NCBI GenBank assembly: GCA_034440615.1
Contig: JAOTOM010003920.1
Location: 62,001 to 126,000, forward strand
DNA from: Ashinkailepas kermadecensis
Lineage: Eukaryota > Arthropoda > Thecostraca > Neolepadidae
DNA length: 64,000 nucleotides
Reading direction: 5' to 3'
Below are positions 1-12,000 of the stretch, piece after piece. The position numbers and the translations under genes were made by a program. How positions within the stretch are numbered: position 1 is the first letter of the stretch; every line of letters begins with the position of its first letter. Below the pieces are notes generated by a model, which saw only the letters and a list, made by a program, of their open reading frames with translations, ran no database searches and had not been told where the DNA came from.

Positions 1-759
1 GTTATGTGCACCGCGTGTGCTGTCCGTGTCCAGGTCTACGTCGGGGGCTACACATTTACGGCAAGGATTGCACGGATACTGCACGGTGATCAATTATTCG
101 TGAAATAGGGCGGAATATACCACTTTCTAAACACTGAATCAACATCCCTCCAAACGAAGTATCAACATCGTGCTTCTTGATGAGTCTTTGTGATGTCTTC
201 AAACATAACTTCTAACAGTATCTCGTTGATAAGTATCATGCTGGTACTCACCATTGCGGATCGTGATACACGAGCATCTCTTAACACAATTCCAGGTAAG
301 AAGATTACCTGTGGTGGGGTCTGTTCTACAATATCAGTTGATAAGTACAGGTATTTTGCATCGTTATCGTTGAAATAGTTATCCCAATATTGGGCATCTC
401 AAAACAAACGAAAAAGGTGCACGTTTGAGTACGCTGTTGGATCAAATTTTTCTTGGAAAACATAAGTTATGGTAAGCAGCATCGTTTCCGTGGCGAATTT
501 CGACATCCTACCGTACTCATTTCGGCATCTCGCACCTACCGAAAGGCTATTATTTTAACACTGATACTGCAACTACTCCCATAGATGTAGAAATTGTCTC
601 AAAGTTACGGGTGGAGGTGAGGGGAAAGAGCCACTTTGAAGTTAATTATTTCCTTGCCACGCCCATTCTAGTTTTAATGGTAAGTCCGTCAAAGGTTTGG
701 GGGCCGCTGCCCCATCTGTCCTCTCTTCCAGTATTGGTTGCTACGCCCAGTTACCGTCC
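1..759 (+). other. GFM1 intron, no feature recognised
   Basis: AT-rich intron upstream of e1. Part of it (~140-250) resembles 1840-1930 (AGTATCAACATCGT.CTTCTTGATG), a diverged dispersed repeat. Confidence 0.5.
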
Positions 760-1156
760 ATGCCCGACTCTATATCGGTAGCTGTAGGTTCACGGGAAAT
801 AATAACGAGCACTGTAGCTATTATCTGAGCACACCTCTATGTCGGTAGCTGCAGGTTCGCTGGGAAGATAGCGTGAGTATCGCAGTTACCTTGTGTGCCC
901 ACCTCTATGTCGGCAGCTGCATGTTCGCCGGGAAGATAGCGTGAGTATTGCAGCTACAGTCTGTGTCCACCTCTATGCCGGTGACTCTAACCGTGCCCCC
1001 GTGTCTGTGCCTGTGTCCCTGTATGTGTGCCTCGCCTCTATGCCGGTGACGACAGGTCTGCGGGATGGATAATGTGGGCCCGTGATGGCCTCTATGGAGT
1101 TCGAGAATAAGTGTTCCAGTTGCCGTCCATGCCCACTTATATGCCGGTGATGGCAG
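760..1156 (+). repeat. Exon-edge repeats before GFM1 e1
   Basis: Four degenerate repeats, mostly ~67 bp apart, resemble the e1 acceptor region: AGGTTCACGGGAAATA (~786), CAGGTTCGCTGGGAAGATA (~852), ATGTTCGCCGGGAAGATA (~920) and a longer copy at ~1050-1108 containing GGATAATGTGGGC and ATGGAGTTCGAG from e1. Confidence 0.7.
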
Positions 1157-1289
1157 GTTCGTGGGAAGGATAATGTGGGCGCCGTGATGGACTCCATGGA
1201 GTTGGAGCGACAGCGTGGTATCACCATTCAGTCTGCGGCCACTTACACCGTCTGGAAGGACCACAACATCAACATCATCGACACTCCAG
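1157..1289 (+). CDS. GFM1: GFM1 exon e1 (G2 and start of G3)
   Basis: 133 nt; starts in phase 0 after an AG at 1155-1156 and leaves one base before the GT at 1290. It encodes [12 protein letters not shown]..., the switch I region with RGIT, and ends inside DTP-G. A decayed partial copy of its first ~55 nt lies just upstream at about 1050-1108. The preceding exon is not in the window. Confidence 0.95.
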
Positions 1290-4200
1290 GTCGGTGGCAA
1301 CATGAGGGATCTGCAACTCTGCGCCAACGGAGCCGCAACCAACTCTGCCTAGGGCGATGTTTCTTTGATGCTGGCTGAAGATCAGTCAAAGTTGAAATTC
1401 AGTATATCGTACATTTCTTATTTCATTTAGGCAGTCTACATGATTGTAGCGTAAATGTGATGGATATGTTGAAAGTGATGTGAATGCTTATGAAGGAATA
1501 AAAAAGAATGAAAAATTATGCATAAAAGTAACTTATATTCATCTCACTTTGGGCCCAAAAGCTGTTCCGCAAAAACAGGCCTGATGCTGGATTCGGATGA
1601 TTAATTTGTAAACTGAACTTGGAAATGAATATATACGAACATGTCCCCGGAGTTTAAAAGTGATAATATTGAATAACTTGGCAAAGGGAAACCTGACATA
1701 CATCAAATGAATCCATCCACTCGGTGCCGCAGTACTGTGGGATGTTAATTCCCTATTGATTGGCACATTACTCTGGCACATCGGCGCCCTCAGGTAGTCA
1801 GATTACACGAGTGATAATCGACGTCGATAATCGATATTCTTTCCAAAGAAGTATCAACATCGTACTTCTTGATGCATGTTCGGTGATCATGCCGAGTTTC
1901 TAGGAGTATTTCGTTTGCATGCATCATGCTTATGCTCACTATTATGGATTGTGACGGCCGCGTTTCATTTTTTCGAAAGTTCATATCTTCAAATGTGTAT
2001 AACTTCCAAATTTGACGTTCGCTTCTAAAAGAACCCTGATAGGAACCTAGTCGAACCTAGCTTTCCAATTTTTGAAGTTGTGAACTTTGGAAGATATGGA
2101 CTTTCGAAGATATGAATGCATCCTATGCAGACTGTTTTGGAACTTCACTTCCAATTTTTGGAAGTTTACTTCCAATTGGGAAATTATGAATGTTGGGAGA
2201 TATGAACTTTGTAAATATGAATGCATTCCATTGTGATGCACGACTCTACGGTAGCACAATTCTGGGTAAATAAATATATATGATGTGGCCTGTTGCACAA
2301 TATCAGTTTATGGCACAGCCATGTTTATTGCTATCGACAATATAGGTATCCCAAAATTAGGTACATGTCAAAACAAGTGGAAAAAGTACACGTATGCTCT
2401 GGATTCAAAATATAGCTTTGGTAATTTCGAAAGTATCTTAAACGACATCATTTTTCAGGGGTAATTTTGACATCTTACTATAATCACTTGTGCATCTCAC
2501 ACCTAGTGAAAAAAAACAATATTTTAACACTGAATTGAACCAGTCCCATTGCGTTGTTATTTAATATATAGTGTACATATTGGTGGCGCATCGGAGACGT
2601 ATCGTTTGATGCATTGTGAGTGTGTGACAGAAGCGGAAACATTTGATCGGTAGAGGCGGTTTGCGGTGCTGTGACATCTGAGTGCATGATGACAATATAA
2701 CCTAAGTTAACATGAAGTATAATTTGGATAGCGTTGATGGTGAGCAAATCCAGTGTTTTACTTTGCATGTACGTCACTATGTAATCAAACGCCGATGGCT
2801 ATACGTGCCGGATTTGCAGCAGGAGTACATCAGTATGGTCTGATATGTGCCAGATTTGCAGCAGGAGTACATCAGTATGGTCTGATATGTTTGGAGGTGT
2901 GACGCGGCATGCCTACGGTCTGACGGCCGCAGCGGAGATGTGCGTATGCACATGGTCGGCAGGTAGCGCCCGTCCGACCCGGCTTTTATCGGCAGGTCAC
3001 GTCAACTTGACTGGCCTCGGCCGTGTCAACAGGTCACGTCGACTTGACTGACCTGGGCCGTGTCAGTAGACCACGTCGACTTGACTGGCCCGGGCCGTGT
3101 CAGTAAGTCAGGTAAATTCTACACGCCCGGACTGTGACGGCAGGTTCTGTCGACCGTCGTCCCAGGTCGTCACGTGAACTTCACCGACCCTGGTTGTGCT
3201 GCAGATCACATGGACCGATCCGGGTCGTCCGGGTCGTGTCGGAAGGTCACGTGGGCCTCACCGACCCGATCTGGGTCGTGTCGGCAGGTCACGAGACTTC
3301 ATTGACCCGGGTTGTGTCGGCAGGTCACGTAAACTTTACTGACGGCCATCATGTTGGCAGGTCGTGGGGTGTACTACATGTGTGACGTTTGCGTCACGTG
3401 AGTGAGGGAGGGTGTCACGTGAATTACACGACCCAGGTCGTGTCGGCAGGTCATGCAGACTTCACCGACCCGGGCCATGTTGGCAGGTCACGTGGACTTC
3501 ACTGACCCGGGTCGTGTCTGCAGGTCACGTGGACTTCACCGACCCTGGTTGTGCCGCAGTTCACGTGGACTCCACTGACCCTGGTCGTGTCGGCAGGTCA
3601 CGTGGACTTCACTGACCCGGGCCGTGGCGGCAGGTCACGAGACTTCATTGACCCGGGTCGTGTCGGCAGGTCACGTGGACTTCACAGTGGAGGTGGAGCG
3701 CGCACTGCGGGTACTGGACGGTGCCGTGCTGGTGTTGTGCGCCGTCGGCGGTGTACAGAGTCAGACGCTAACCGTCAATCGACAGATGAAGCGCTACAGG
3801 GTACCCTGCATCGCCTTCATCAACAAACTGGACCGGATGGGCGCCAACCCGCATCGCGTCCTCCATCAGCTCCGGTGAGCGGGGGTAGGGGAGGTGCATA
3901 ACGTCCTCCATCAGCTCCGGTGAGCGGGGTTAGGGGAGATGTATAACGTCCTCCATCAGCTCCGGTGAGCGGGGGTAGGGGAGGTGCATAACGTTCCATA
4001 TTAGCTCCAGTCAGTGGAGGTGCCATAACTTCCTCCAGCAGTTGCGGTTGGTGGAAAGCTGAAGGGTGAAGCCATAATGTCCTCCACCTGTCATCAATTG
4101 TGGAGGACATGTGGACCACGTCCGCCGCCTGGGAGGAGTAGGAATAAACCTGCTGTGTTCATTTGGTCAGGTGGGCGCCAAATGACCGTGTAGTCGGCGT

Positions 4201-6024
4201 GCCCTTAAGCCCATATAATCAATCAATCAATCAATAATTGGGTCAGGTGTGTGCAATGGTGCACCACAATGTTGGCTTTTATTGCGAGTTCTGGCGGACG
4301 GGTCTGTGCTGTGGCCTCTTCCTGGTATCTGGGATTGTCTGTTGCTACTACCGCAGGCTGGTTACCAGATATCTGGGTTTGTGTGTTGCTACTACCACAG
4401 GCTGGTTACCAGGTATCTGGGTTTGTGTGTTGCTACTACCGCAGGCTAGTTACCAGGTATCTGGGTTTGTGTATTGCTACTACCGCAGGCTGGTTACCAG
4501 GTATCTGGGCTTGTCTGTTGCTACTACCGCAGGTTGGTTACCAGGTATCTGGGTTTGTCTGTTGCTACTACCGCAGGTTGGTTACCAGGTATCTGGGTTT
4601 GTCTGTTGCTACTACCGCAGGCTGGTTACCAGGTATCTGGGTTTGTCTGTTGCTACTACCGCAGGCTGGTTACCAGGTATCTGGGTTTGTCTGTTGCTAC
4701 TACCGCAGGCTGGTTACCAGGTATCTGGGTTTGTCTGTTGCTACTACCGCAGGCTGGTTACCAGGTATCTGGGTTTGTCTGTTGCTACTACCGCAGGCTG
4801 GTTACCAGGTATCTGGGTTTGTCCGTTGCTACTGCCGCAGGCTGGTTGCCAGCGGTGGAAGCAGAACCGGAGAACACGGTGGCACCGGCGCTCGTCTCAC
4901 GCGGTGATGTTGTTAGCATGCAGCCGCAGGTCACGTGACGGTCGTGTCGCCCCGCAGGTCACGTGACGGTCGTGTCGCCAGGCAGGTCACGTGACGGTCG
5001 TGTCGCTCCGCAGGTCACGTGACGGTCATGTCGCCCCGCAGGTCACGTGATGGTCGTGTCGCCCCGCAGGTCACGTGACGGTCGTGTCGCTCCGCAGGTC
5101 CAAGATGAACTACAATGCGGCGTTTCTTCAGCTGCCGATCGGCAAGGAGAGCGACACCCGCGGCCTGGTGGACCTCATACACAGAAAGGCCATCTACTTC
5201 GACGGCACATTCGGGTAATCACCATGACCTGAGCCTGCACAGCCAGGAGATGCGTGGCAGGTTTGTAGTGGACAATGCTGTATGCACTCCTGTAAATACT
5301 GCGTTAAAGAGCCCAGTATTCTCGAACTACTCCGCGTAAAAGTATCATACAGCATATCTTGCCCAGCTAATTTCTTTTTTTTAAACATCACAGGAGCAAA
5401 ATATCACTGGTGGTGGGGTAATGACGTTCGTCAGGATCGGATGCGTACGTGGACGACTGGCGCTGGTGACGTTTTGTGAAGTCGATTGGGGGGGGGGGGG
5501 GCAATGCGTGCGTTAGCTAGCAGGCTTTCCAGCATTCGGGATTGCAATCCGACTGTGACGCGTATTACATCCAAAAGACATGGGAGAGAGCTTCAACCAG
5601 AGACAGGGATGATCCACCCAAAAGTATGTACCGTATGCCTTTCTGGTCCCCGATTTGGAGAGCACAATATTGAAATTATCGAATATTTGGAACACCTTGT
5701 TGCCAGTTGGAACCACATTTTGGTATTGTTCCCAGTGTGGAATGCCTCCTTAGTGTGTGTTGTAAGTTATAAGTATCGCGAACGAGTCCGACGAAATTAA
5801 CTATTTGATATTCGGGAAGGAAAAGGTGAACCTTTGAGACGAAAAGGCGTCCTTTAAGTATGGTCCAGTACACGTCCCCTCCCCTCCTCCGCTGATCGAT
5901 TTTTGTCTGCTCAAGGTGACTGAGGGAATGTGTCCTCACTCCATGCAAATTCCTGGATCCGCCCCTGTTTAGGGATAGGTTCTCAGGCAAATATATGAAT
6001 GAATATGATATAATATGGGGCCTG

Positions 6025-6065
<41 letters not shown>

Positions 6066-9000
6066 TTTAAATATATCGTATCGGATCCGATCCGATCGTA
6101 TATCAGATTTTGGAGCAAAGTGCCAGAAATTTGAGTAGTTTAGGAAAGATGGGGGAGGGTTCTTCAGATGTTCTCCCACTTTACCAAATCCTGGCCACGC
6201 CACTGCCGCCTTTGCTTCTGGAGGAACTTGCCATAACCAGGGGCGGATCTAGGCATTTTCATGGGGTGGGGCTTATTCCCCAAGGGTCGCCTTGGGCGGA
6301 AAATAATCGTTCAGCGGAGGACGTGCAATGAAGCATACTGAAAGGACGCCTCTTCGCCTCAAAGGTGCACCTTTTCCTCTGAAGGAGGCGCCTTTGGCTG
6401 ATAAATTCGTTGAGCTGTGTGCCACCTTTCCATGGGGATGGGTCCCGCATCACGCGCTTTCCGAACACCAAAACGTGACGTATTCTCGGGGCATGACGGA
6501 CTTCCACAGCTACCAAACGCACAGTAGAATCAGTGGCAATGTCTCTTTTTATGGGGGGGGGGGGAGTGTGTGCGAGAAGCTTGCCGTCAGGCCCCATTGC
6601 CATTTGCAATGTTCCACACTTCCAGTGTGTATGCAGGCATTTTGGTCTGGGAACATAATTGGATCAGGACCACCACTCACCTGGAGAGGCCACTGATGCG
6701 AATAGCTGGAGGAGGTGGTGAACACTGATATCCCCGAAGGCCACCAACTCCTCTTATAGTACACCAATTTCGCTCATGGGGCATCTTGTCTTGAAAACCT
6801 CGATACGCGATGCACTTAAGTGTTCCCAAAGGGGCACCTGTGACCAGAAAAATAATCCATGGAGTGCGATTAGTCATGATGGGTGAACCGTTCGCTGCAG
6901 AACGTTTCCAGTACAAATTAAGATCAGTCGCGTAATTGGGAGGTTTCCGTGCTTGTCTGACGTCATCCATGTTCACTGGTGAAGACTAGGAGGTGCGGTT
7001 GACATGTAATCATGTCGGATAATAGCTACAAGTGGGGCGTCACTCTGGTTAGCCGGTATCGGGTGGGGACGCGATGTGGACTGAGAAATTATCGCCTGAT
7101 CGCACTGGCCCCCTGAAGTAAACGTGAAGAAGAGACGACACCCGATGTTCCCAGGCGGTCACCCATATACGTACTAACCGGGGCTAATGCTGCTTAACTT
7201 CAGTGATCGGACGTGAACCATGGAACGGCCGTTGCCGGATGTGCGCGATCGCTAATGCCAAGTCATTCAAGGTGGCCGGGAAAGCGCTACTTCAGGAAGG
7301 TTCGAGTGCTCTCCCCGACCACCGCGCTCAACTGATTTGTCCGCCAAAGACATCCCCTTCAGAGGAAAAGGTGCTCTTCGGTGTGCTCGAGTACACCGCC
7401 ATCCTCCGCCCGCGCACACGGCTTCCAGTGAGGATTCATGCATTTTAATCGTGGGGGAGGCCGTTGGGTCAACGAGCGCCACTTCCCTGAAGGAATGATG
7501 CTGCACAGCATTGATGACACTAAGTCGGGGGAAGGGTGAGGACTCTCAATATCCCCGAGGTGACACGAACTTCGTCATGTGGGCATCTTGTGCTGGAAAT
7601 CTTGGAGATGGGACCCTCATTCCATAGGGGCTCCTTCGACTGAAAAGAAGTCGACGCGGTGCATCCACGGGAGTTTTTTTATGCAAGGTTTTTGGGGAAA
7701 TGCATGGGGGAATTGGGCGGGCCCAAATAGATTGGGGGCCACCCCATAGGGTCCCATGTTAAAGGTTGAAATTACGGGTGGGGGGACAGCATTGAAGAAG
7801 CCAAGGCCTCTTCAAAAGCATTCAAATCGACACCCATGGGAGCAGTCAGGCCTTCCTAAAGGTGCGCCGCCTTCTCATCGAGGAGGCGGTAATAGATTCA
7901 CTGCAGCCTTCACCACCCATACACGGAAAATAGCTCCCCTCAGGCCTGGTGTGATGGCCAACGTTTCCAGGCATTTCACCACCCATACACGGAAAATAGC
8001 TCCCTTCAAGCCCGGTGTGATGGCCAACGTTTTCAGGCATTTCACCACCCATACACGGAAAATAGCTCCCTTGAGGCCCGGTGTGATGGCCAGCATGTGA
8101 GGCATCTCACTACCCGTACACATCGAATGGCTCCCGTCTGCCATGACGTTGTCGATTTTGCTGGCAGCCCTCATTTAGCACCGGGACAGATGTCTTGTTC
8201 GCGTTTTCTGCCGCGCCTGCTGTTCATTGGTAGACGTTTGAACCTTGGCTCTCTTCCTATAGGATATATATTTCACTGATAATTATTCGAGCATGAGCTC
8301 GACTAATTCAAGTCACTCATGCAAGCCAATTGACTGTTCACCCAGGTCCTGCTCACACGTTGGTGGGTGGTAGTTTTAGGTAGTTCCGATCAAGATGCCC
8401 CAACTGCCGGTCTGTTGTCTTGGTAGATCCGCTGACGTGAGGTGGTTCGTCGGCGTCGGGGTCATTGAAGACGCGTTAGGCGTCAGACGCAATGTTACTG
8501 CGGACATCGAGGGGATCTTCAGTAAAGAAAGAAAACAGGTCCCATTCAAGAACTCTGAAACATGCGCCCCCGGCAAGCGGCCCCGGATGCTCACCAGTGT
8601 GTGCGCGAAGAATATAGTTACAATTTATGAGACTCTGTCTCCATAAAATATGATGCGAAGTACATTTATGAAAGTTAGCTTGCCTTCAGACGTCAATTTT
8701 ATGGCCACTTGCAGTGACCTATTGCGCATATTGTTACTTTCCGTATTTCCTTTTTGAACTATTTTCCACCATAGACGGCCGGCCGCCGGACGCCTCCGGC
8801 CAGTCCTCAACCGCCCGCCATTCATAACATGGCGGGGCGCGGGATTCCTATTCCCTGAATGTTGATGGGCCCTAACGCCAAAGTTGCAGGCAGATTTTCA
8901 TACTTGAAACGATAGACGATGTGCCTGGCATGAGTTCCGCCAACGTTATAGTTGAGGCCGACAGATTTTGGCGAAATTGTTTAGGGGCATTACGCTTATG

Positions 9001-12000
9001 GGCGTTGAAGGGAAAGAATGCATCTACAACCGTGAATTTCTCCTACACCATTTTGGCGTGCCAGAGCCGATGTTGCTTAGTATTGTTGAAGGGTGGAACT
9101 TTACTTTCTATCGTGCCACCGCTCGGCGGCCCTACGGATCCTCTAGGCAGCAACCGTCGGCGCTTGACATGCATCGACCATGCCAGAACGTCAATAATGT
9201 CGCAAAGCTTCATGTCAAAAGGTACAAAGTGACAGGGTTAGATATCTATAAAAGTAGTTGAGTATGGCATCGGAAGGCAGCTGATTTTATGCAGGTTGAT
9301 TTGAGACCATTGGAAATTAATTCGCTAACGTAGAACATCTGATATACAATTAAAAGTAATACAATCTGATAATTTGAGACACAAATCCTGGAATTTAGTG
9401 CAAAAATAACAGGGTTAAATATCTATAAAAGTAGTCGAGTATGGCATCAGAAGGCAGCAGATTTTATGCCGGTTTATTTAAGACCATTGTAAATTAATTC
9501 GGTAATGTAGAACATCTGATAGACAATTTAAAGTAATATATTGCAATAATTCGATATGCAAATCCTGGAATTGAGTGCAAAAATGACAGGGTTAGAAAAC
9601 TATAAAAGTAGTCGAGTATGGCATCATAAGGCAGCGGATTTTATGCCTGTTTATTTAAGACCATTGGAAATTAATTCGGTAATGTAGAACATTTGACATA
9701 CAATATAAAGTGATGCAATGTGATAATTTGGGACACAAATTCTGGAATTTAGTGCAAAAGTGACAGGGTTAAACCTTCATGGAAGTTATTCAAGATGATA
9801 TAAAAATGTAGCACGTTCGATTTTCGTTTAGTTAAGAACATTGGAAATTGTCAGGATATCACACAGAACATGTATGACACATGTTTATCACAAGATGTTG
9901 AGTGGCCAATTGCTCCCATTTCACTTTAAGGGCAAAGTGACAGGGTGAAATGATTTGATAATAATACGAACTACACGTCATAAGAGAGCTTGTTTCAATG
10001 TTGTTTAAATTGGACCATTGGAAATTACTTGCACCTCGTCTAGAAACCAGAATATAGCATTAATAAAAGCAAGCTCACTCTGGTGGTGTTCCTTCACAAA
10101 CCCACCACCAGAGCGGCGCCGCCGGTATTATGTCCGCTTATGACGCCTAACGGAATGTCTTAAAAATGCATCCAGTCTTTATTTCGAATATTGTAGAGGT
10201 GCTTTATCGCACGTGGTGGCTTGAGAGCCTTAAGATGGTCGCTGTTGTTCCTTATAGGCTGTCATGTTAAATTTTGAGACGTTTTGCAGATACCTGGTGC
10301 TGCATGACCACTGCCGTCGATGCGCCCCTAAACCCCCACAGACACCTGGTGGCTCAGAAGGATGCTATTCTGACCGAAAGACGTGGAAACGCCCTAAAAA
10401 AATGCGGCAATGTGGTCTTGTTCAGTTTAATTATTTCCACCCAGCACCATTTCCCGGATTCAAAGTTTAAATCCCCAAGAAGTAGGGAACTCGCCCAGGA
10501 GCACAAACAAGGGGGCACGTGATAGTCTGAGCATGGGAGGGGTCGTTCGAGAGGAGAAAATATTGATCCGAAGGTCGATTAAAAAAAATACAGATGATGT
10601 CTTGTTGACAAAGAATCCACCTCAGATGAACGCTCGCTTTGATGAAGGCCTTCATTTCATGTCGCTTACGTCGAGCACGAAAATTACTGTGCCAGGCCTG
10701 TGGGGCTCATAGCAGTTGCAGGCTCCCCTGGGGACTGCATAGGACTCCTTTGGCACTCATCAAAGGCCTTTCGGAAATAACGGTTGCGAATATTTTGTTT
10801 TCAATTTCTGAGATAACTATGCTAGTGATATTTTACCAGATTTTCGTAATACTAGATTTTGTTGTGGCAAGAAAGACAACTGACCTCTGCTAGGAGATGA
10901 CTCATGGCCGACTGTCTTGAATACGCCATTAACCGGACCCTTAAGTATAACGGATGCGGATATAATCATCCGCTTTGTTAAATTATTTGTACTTATTGCA
11001 GAAACTGCTTTACAATAAGTTCATGAATGCATTAATGTGTTATTGTTTGATTGATTGTTGTGTCTCGTTGGTACCCCCTCACACCGGGGCCCTATGAAGA
11101 TTCACGCCGGTACTCGAATTATTCCCCATGGGGTGCCCCATGATCAGTCGCACCCGCACCCTGGTACTCCGGTGGGCTCGCACCCGCACCCTGGTGCCCC
11201 TTGAGACTCGCACCAGCACCCTGATACTCCGGTGTTATCGCACTCGCAATCTGCTTCCCCATGAAGACCCACACAATGTTGTTGCATGAGGGCTGTCGGG
11301 GAGCCATTGATACGACGCTACTCACGGTCTCCGGTGGGAGAGTGACACGCTCTGTCGCGTTCCCAGTGAGTTAGTGACACCCTCTGGCAGTGAGGCGGTG
11401 ACACGCTCTGTCGTCGTTCCCAGTGAGTTAGTGACACCCTCTGGCAGTGAGGCGGTGACACGCTCTGTCGTCGTTCCCAGTGAGTTAATGACACCCTCTG
11501 GCAGTGAGGCGGTGACACGTTACGTTGTTTTCAGTGAGACAGTTAGGTATGACGAGGTTCCTGCTGACCTGAGGTCACATACCGAGGATGCACGTGCGGA
11601 GCTGATTGAGCACGTGGCCAACGTGGACGAAGAGTTGGGCAACATGTTCCTGGGTGAGTTGTTCGTTTTGCGTACGTCATCGCATGACCGTGGGATGAGA
11701 TTGTCTTTTTCTGGCCACTCATCGAATCGATGGTTTGGTGTGGTTTACATCATCTGCCCGACACATGTACGGAGTTCTGACACCAGCGGTGGCGGCCAGT
11801 GGCTGGTGCGAACCCTGGATTCGCACTGTGCGGATGCCAAGCCTACTACGTTTGCCTATGACCTACCTATAGCCGTCGGATTGAAGGAGTGAACCTAAAG
11901 GCCCTAATCTAACCTAACCTAATACACATGGTTGGTGTGTTGGTGGTAACACGTCTACTGGTCCCCCGTCGTTCGTAAGCGTCGGTGGGGTCATGCGTGT

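Larger units (their letters stand above)
5815..7540. repeat. Cluster of diverged inverted repeats with CAGGGGCGGATC ends
   Basis: The segment running left from 5972 and the segment running right from 6238 both begin CAGGGGCGGATC(C/T)AGG and share about 150 bp in opposite orientation, including CAGCGGAGGA and a CAAAGGT.CACCTTTTCC block. A third inverted piece lies at ~7320-7480. These look like old DNA-transposon ends; no transposase was found. Confidence 0.5.

Noticed and set aside
1175..1378. ATG at 1175 as the GFM1 start codon
   Set aside because: It is really a GTG codon context inside the conserved VGAVMD motif; homology extends upstream to the acceptor at 1156 and the P-loop exon must precede it.
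4330..4852. CRISPR-like regular repeats (also 36470-36945, 61240-61935 and others)
   Set aside because: Units are contiguous head-to-tail with no unique spacers, no cas genes, and the setting is a eukaryotic gene.
11654..11892. Extension of exon e4 past its donor to ~11890
   Set aside because: The frame stays open, but the sequence has no EF-G similarity and splicing at 11654 gives perfect continuity with e5.
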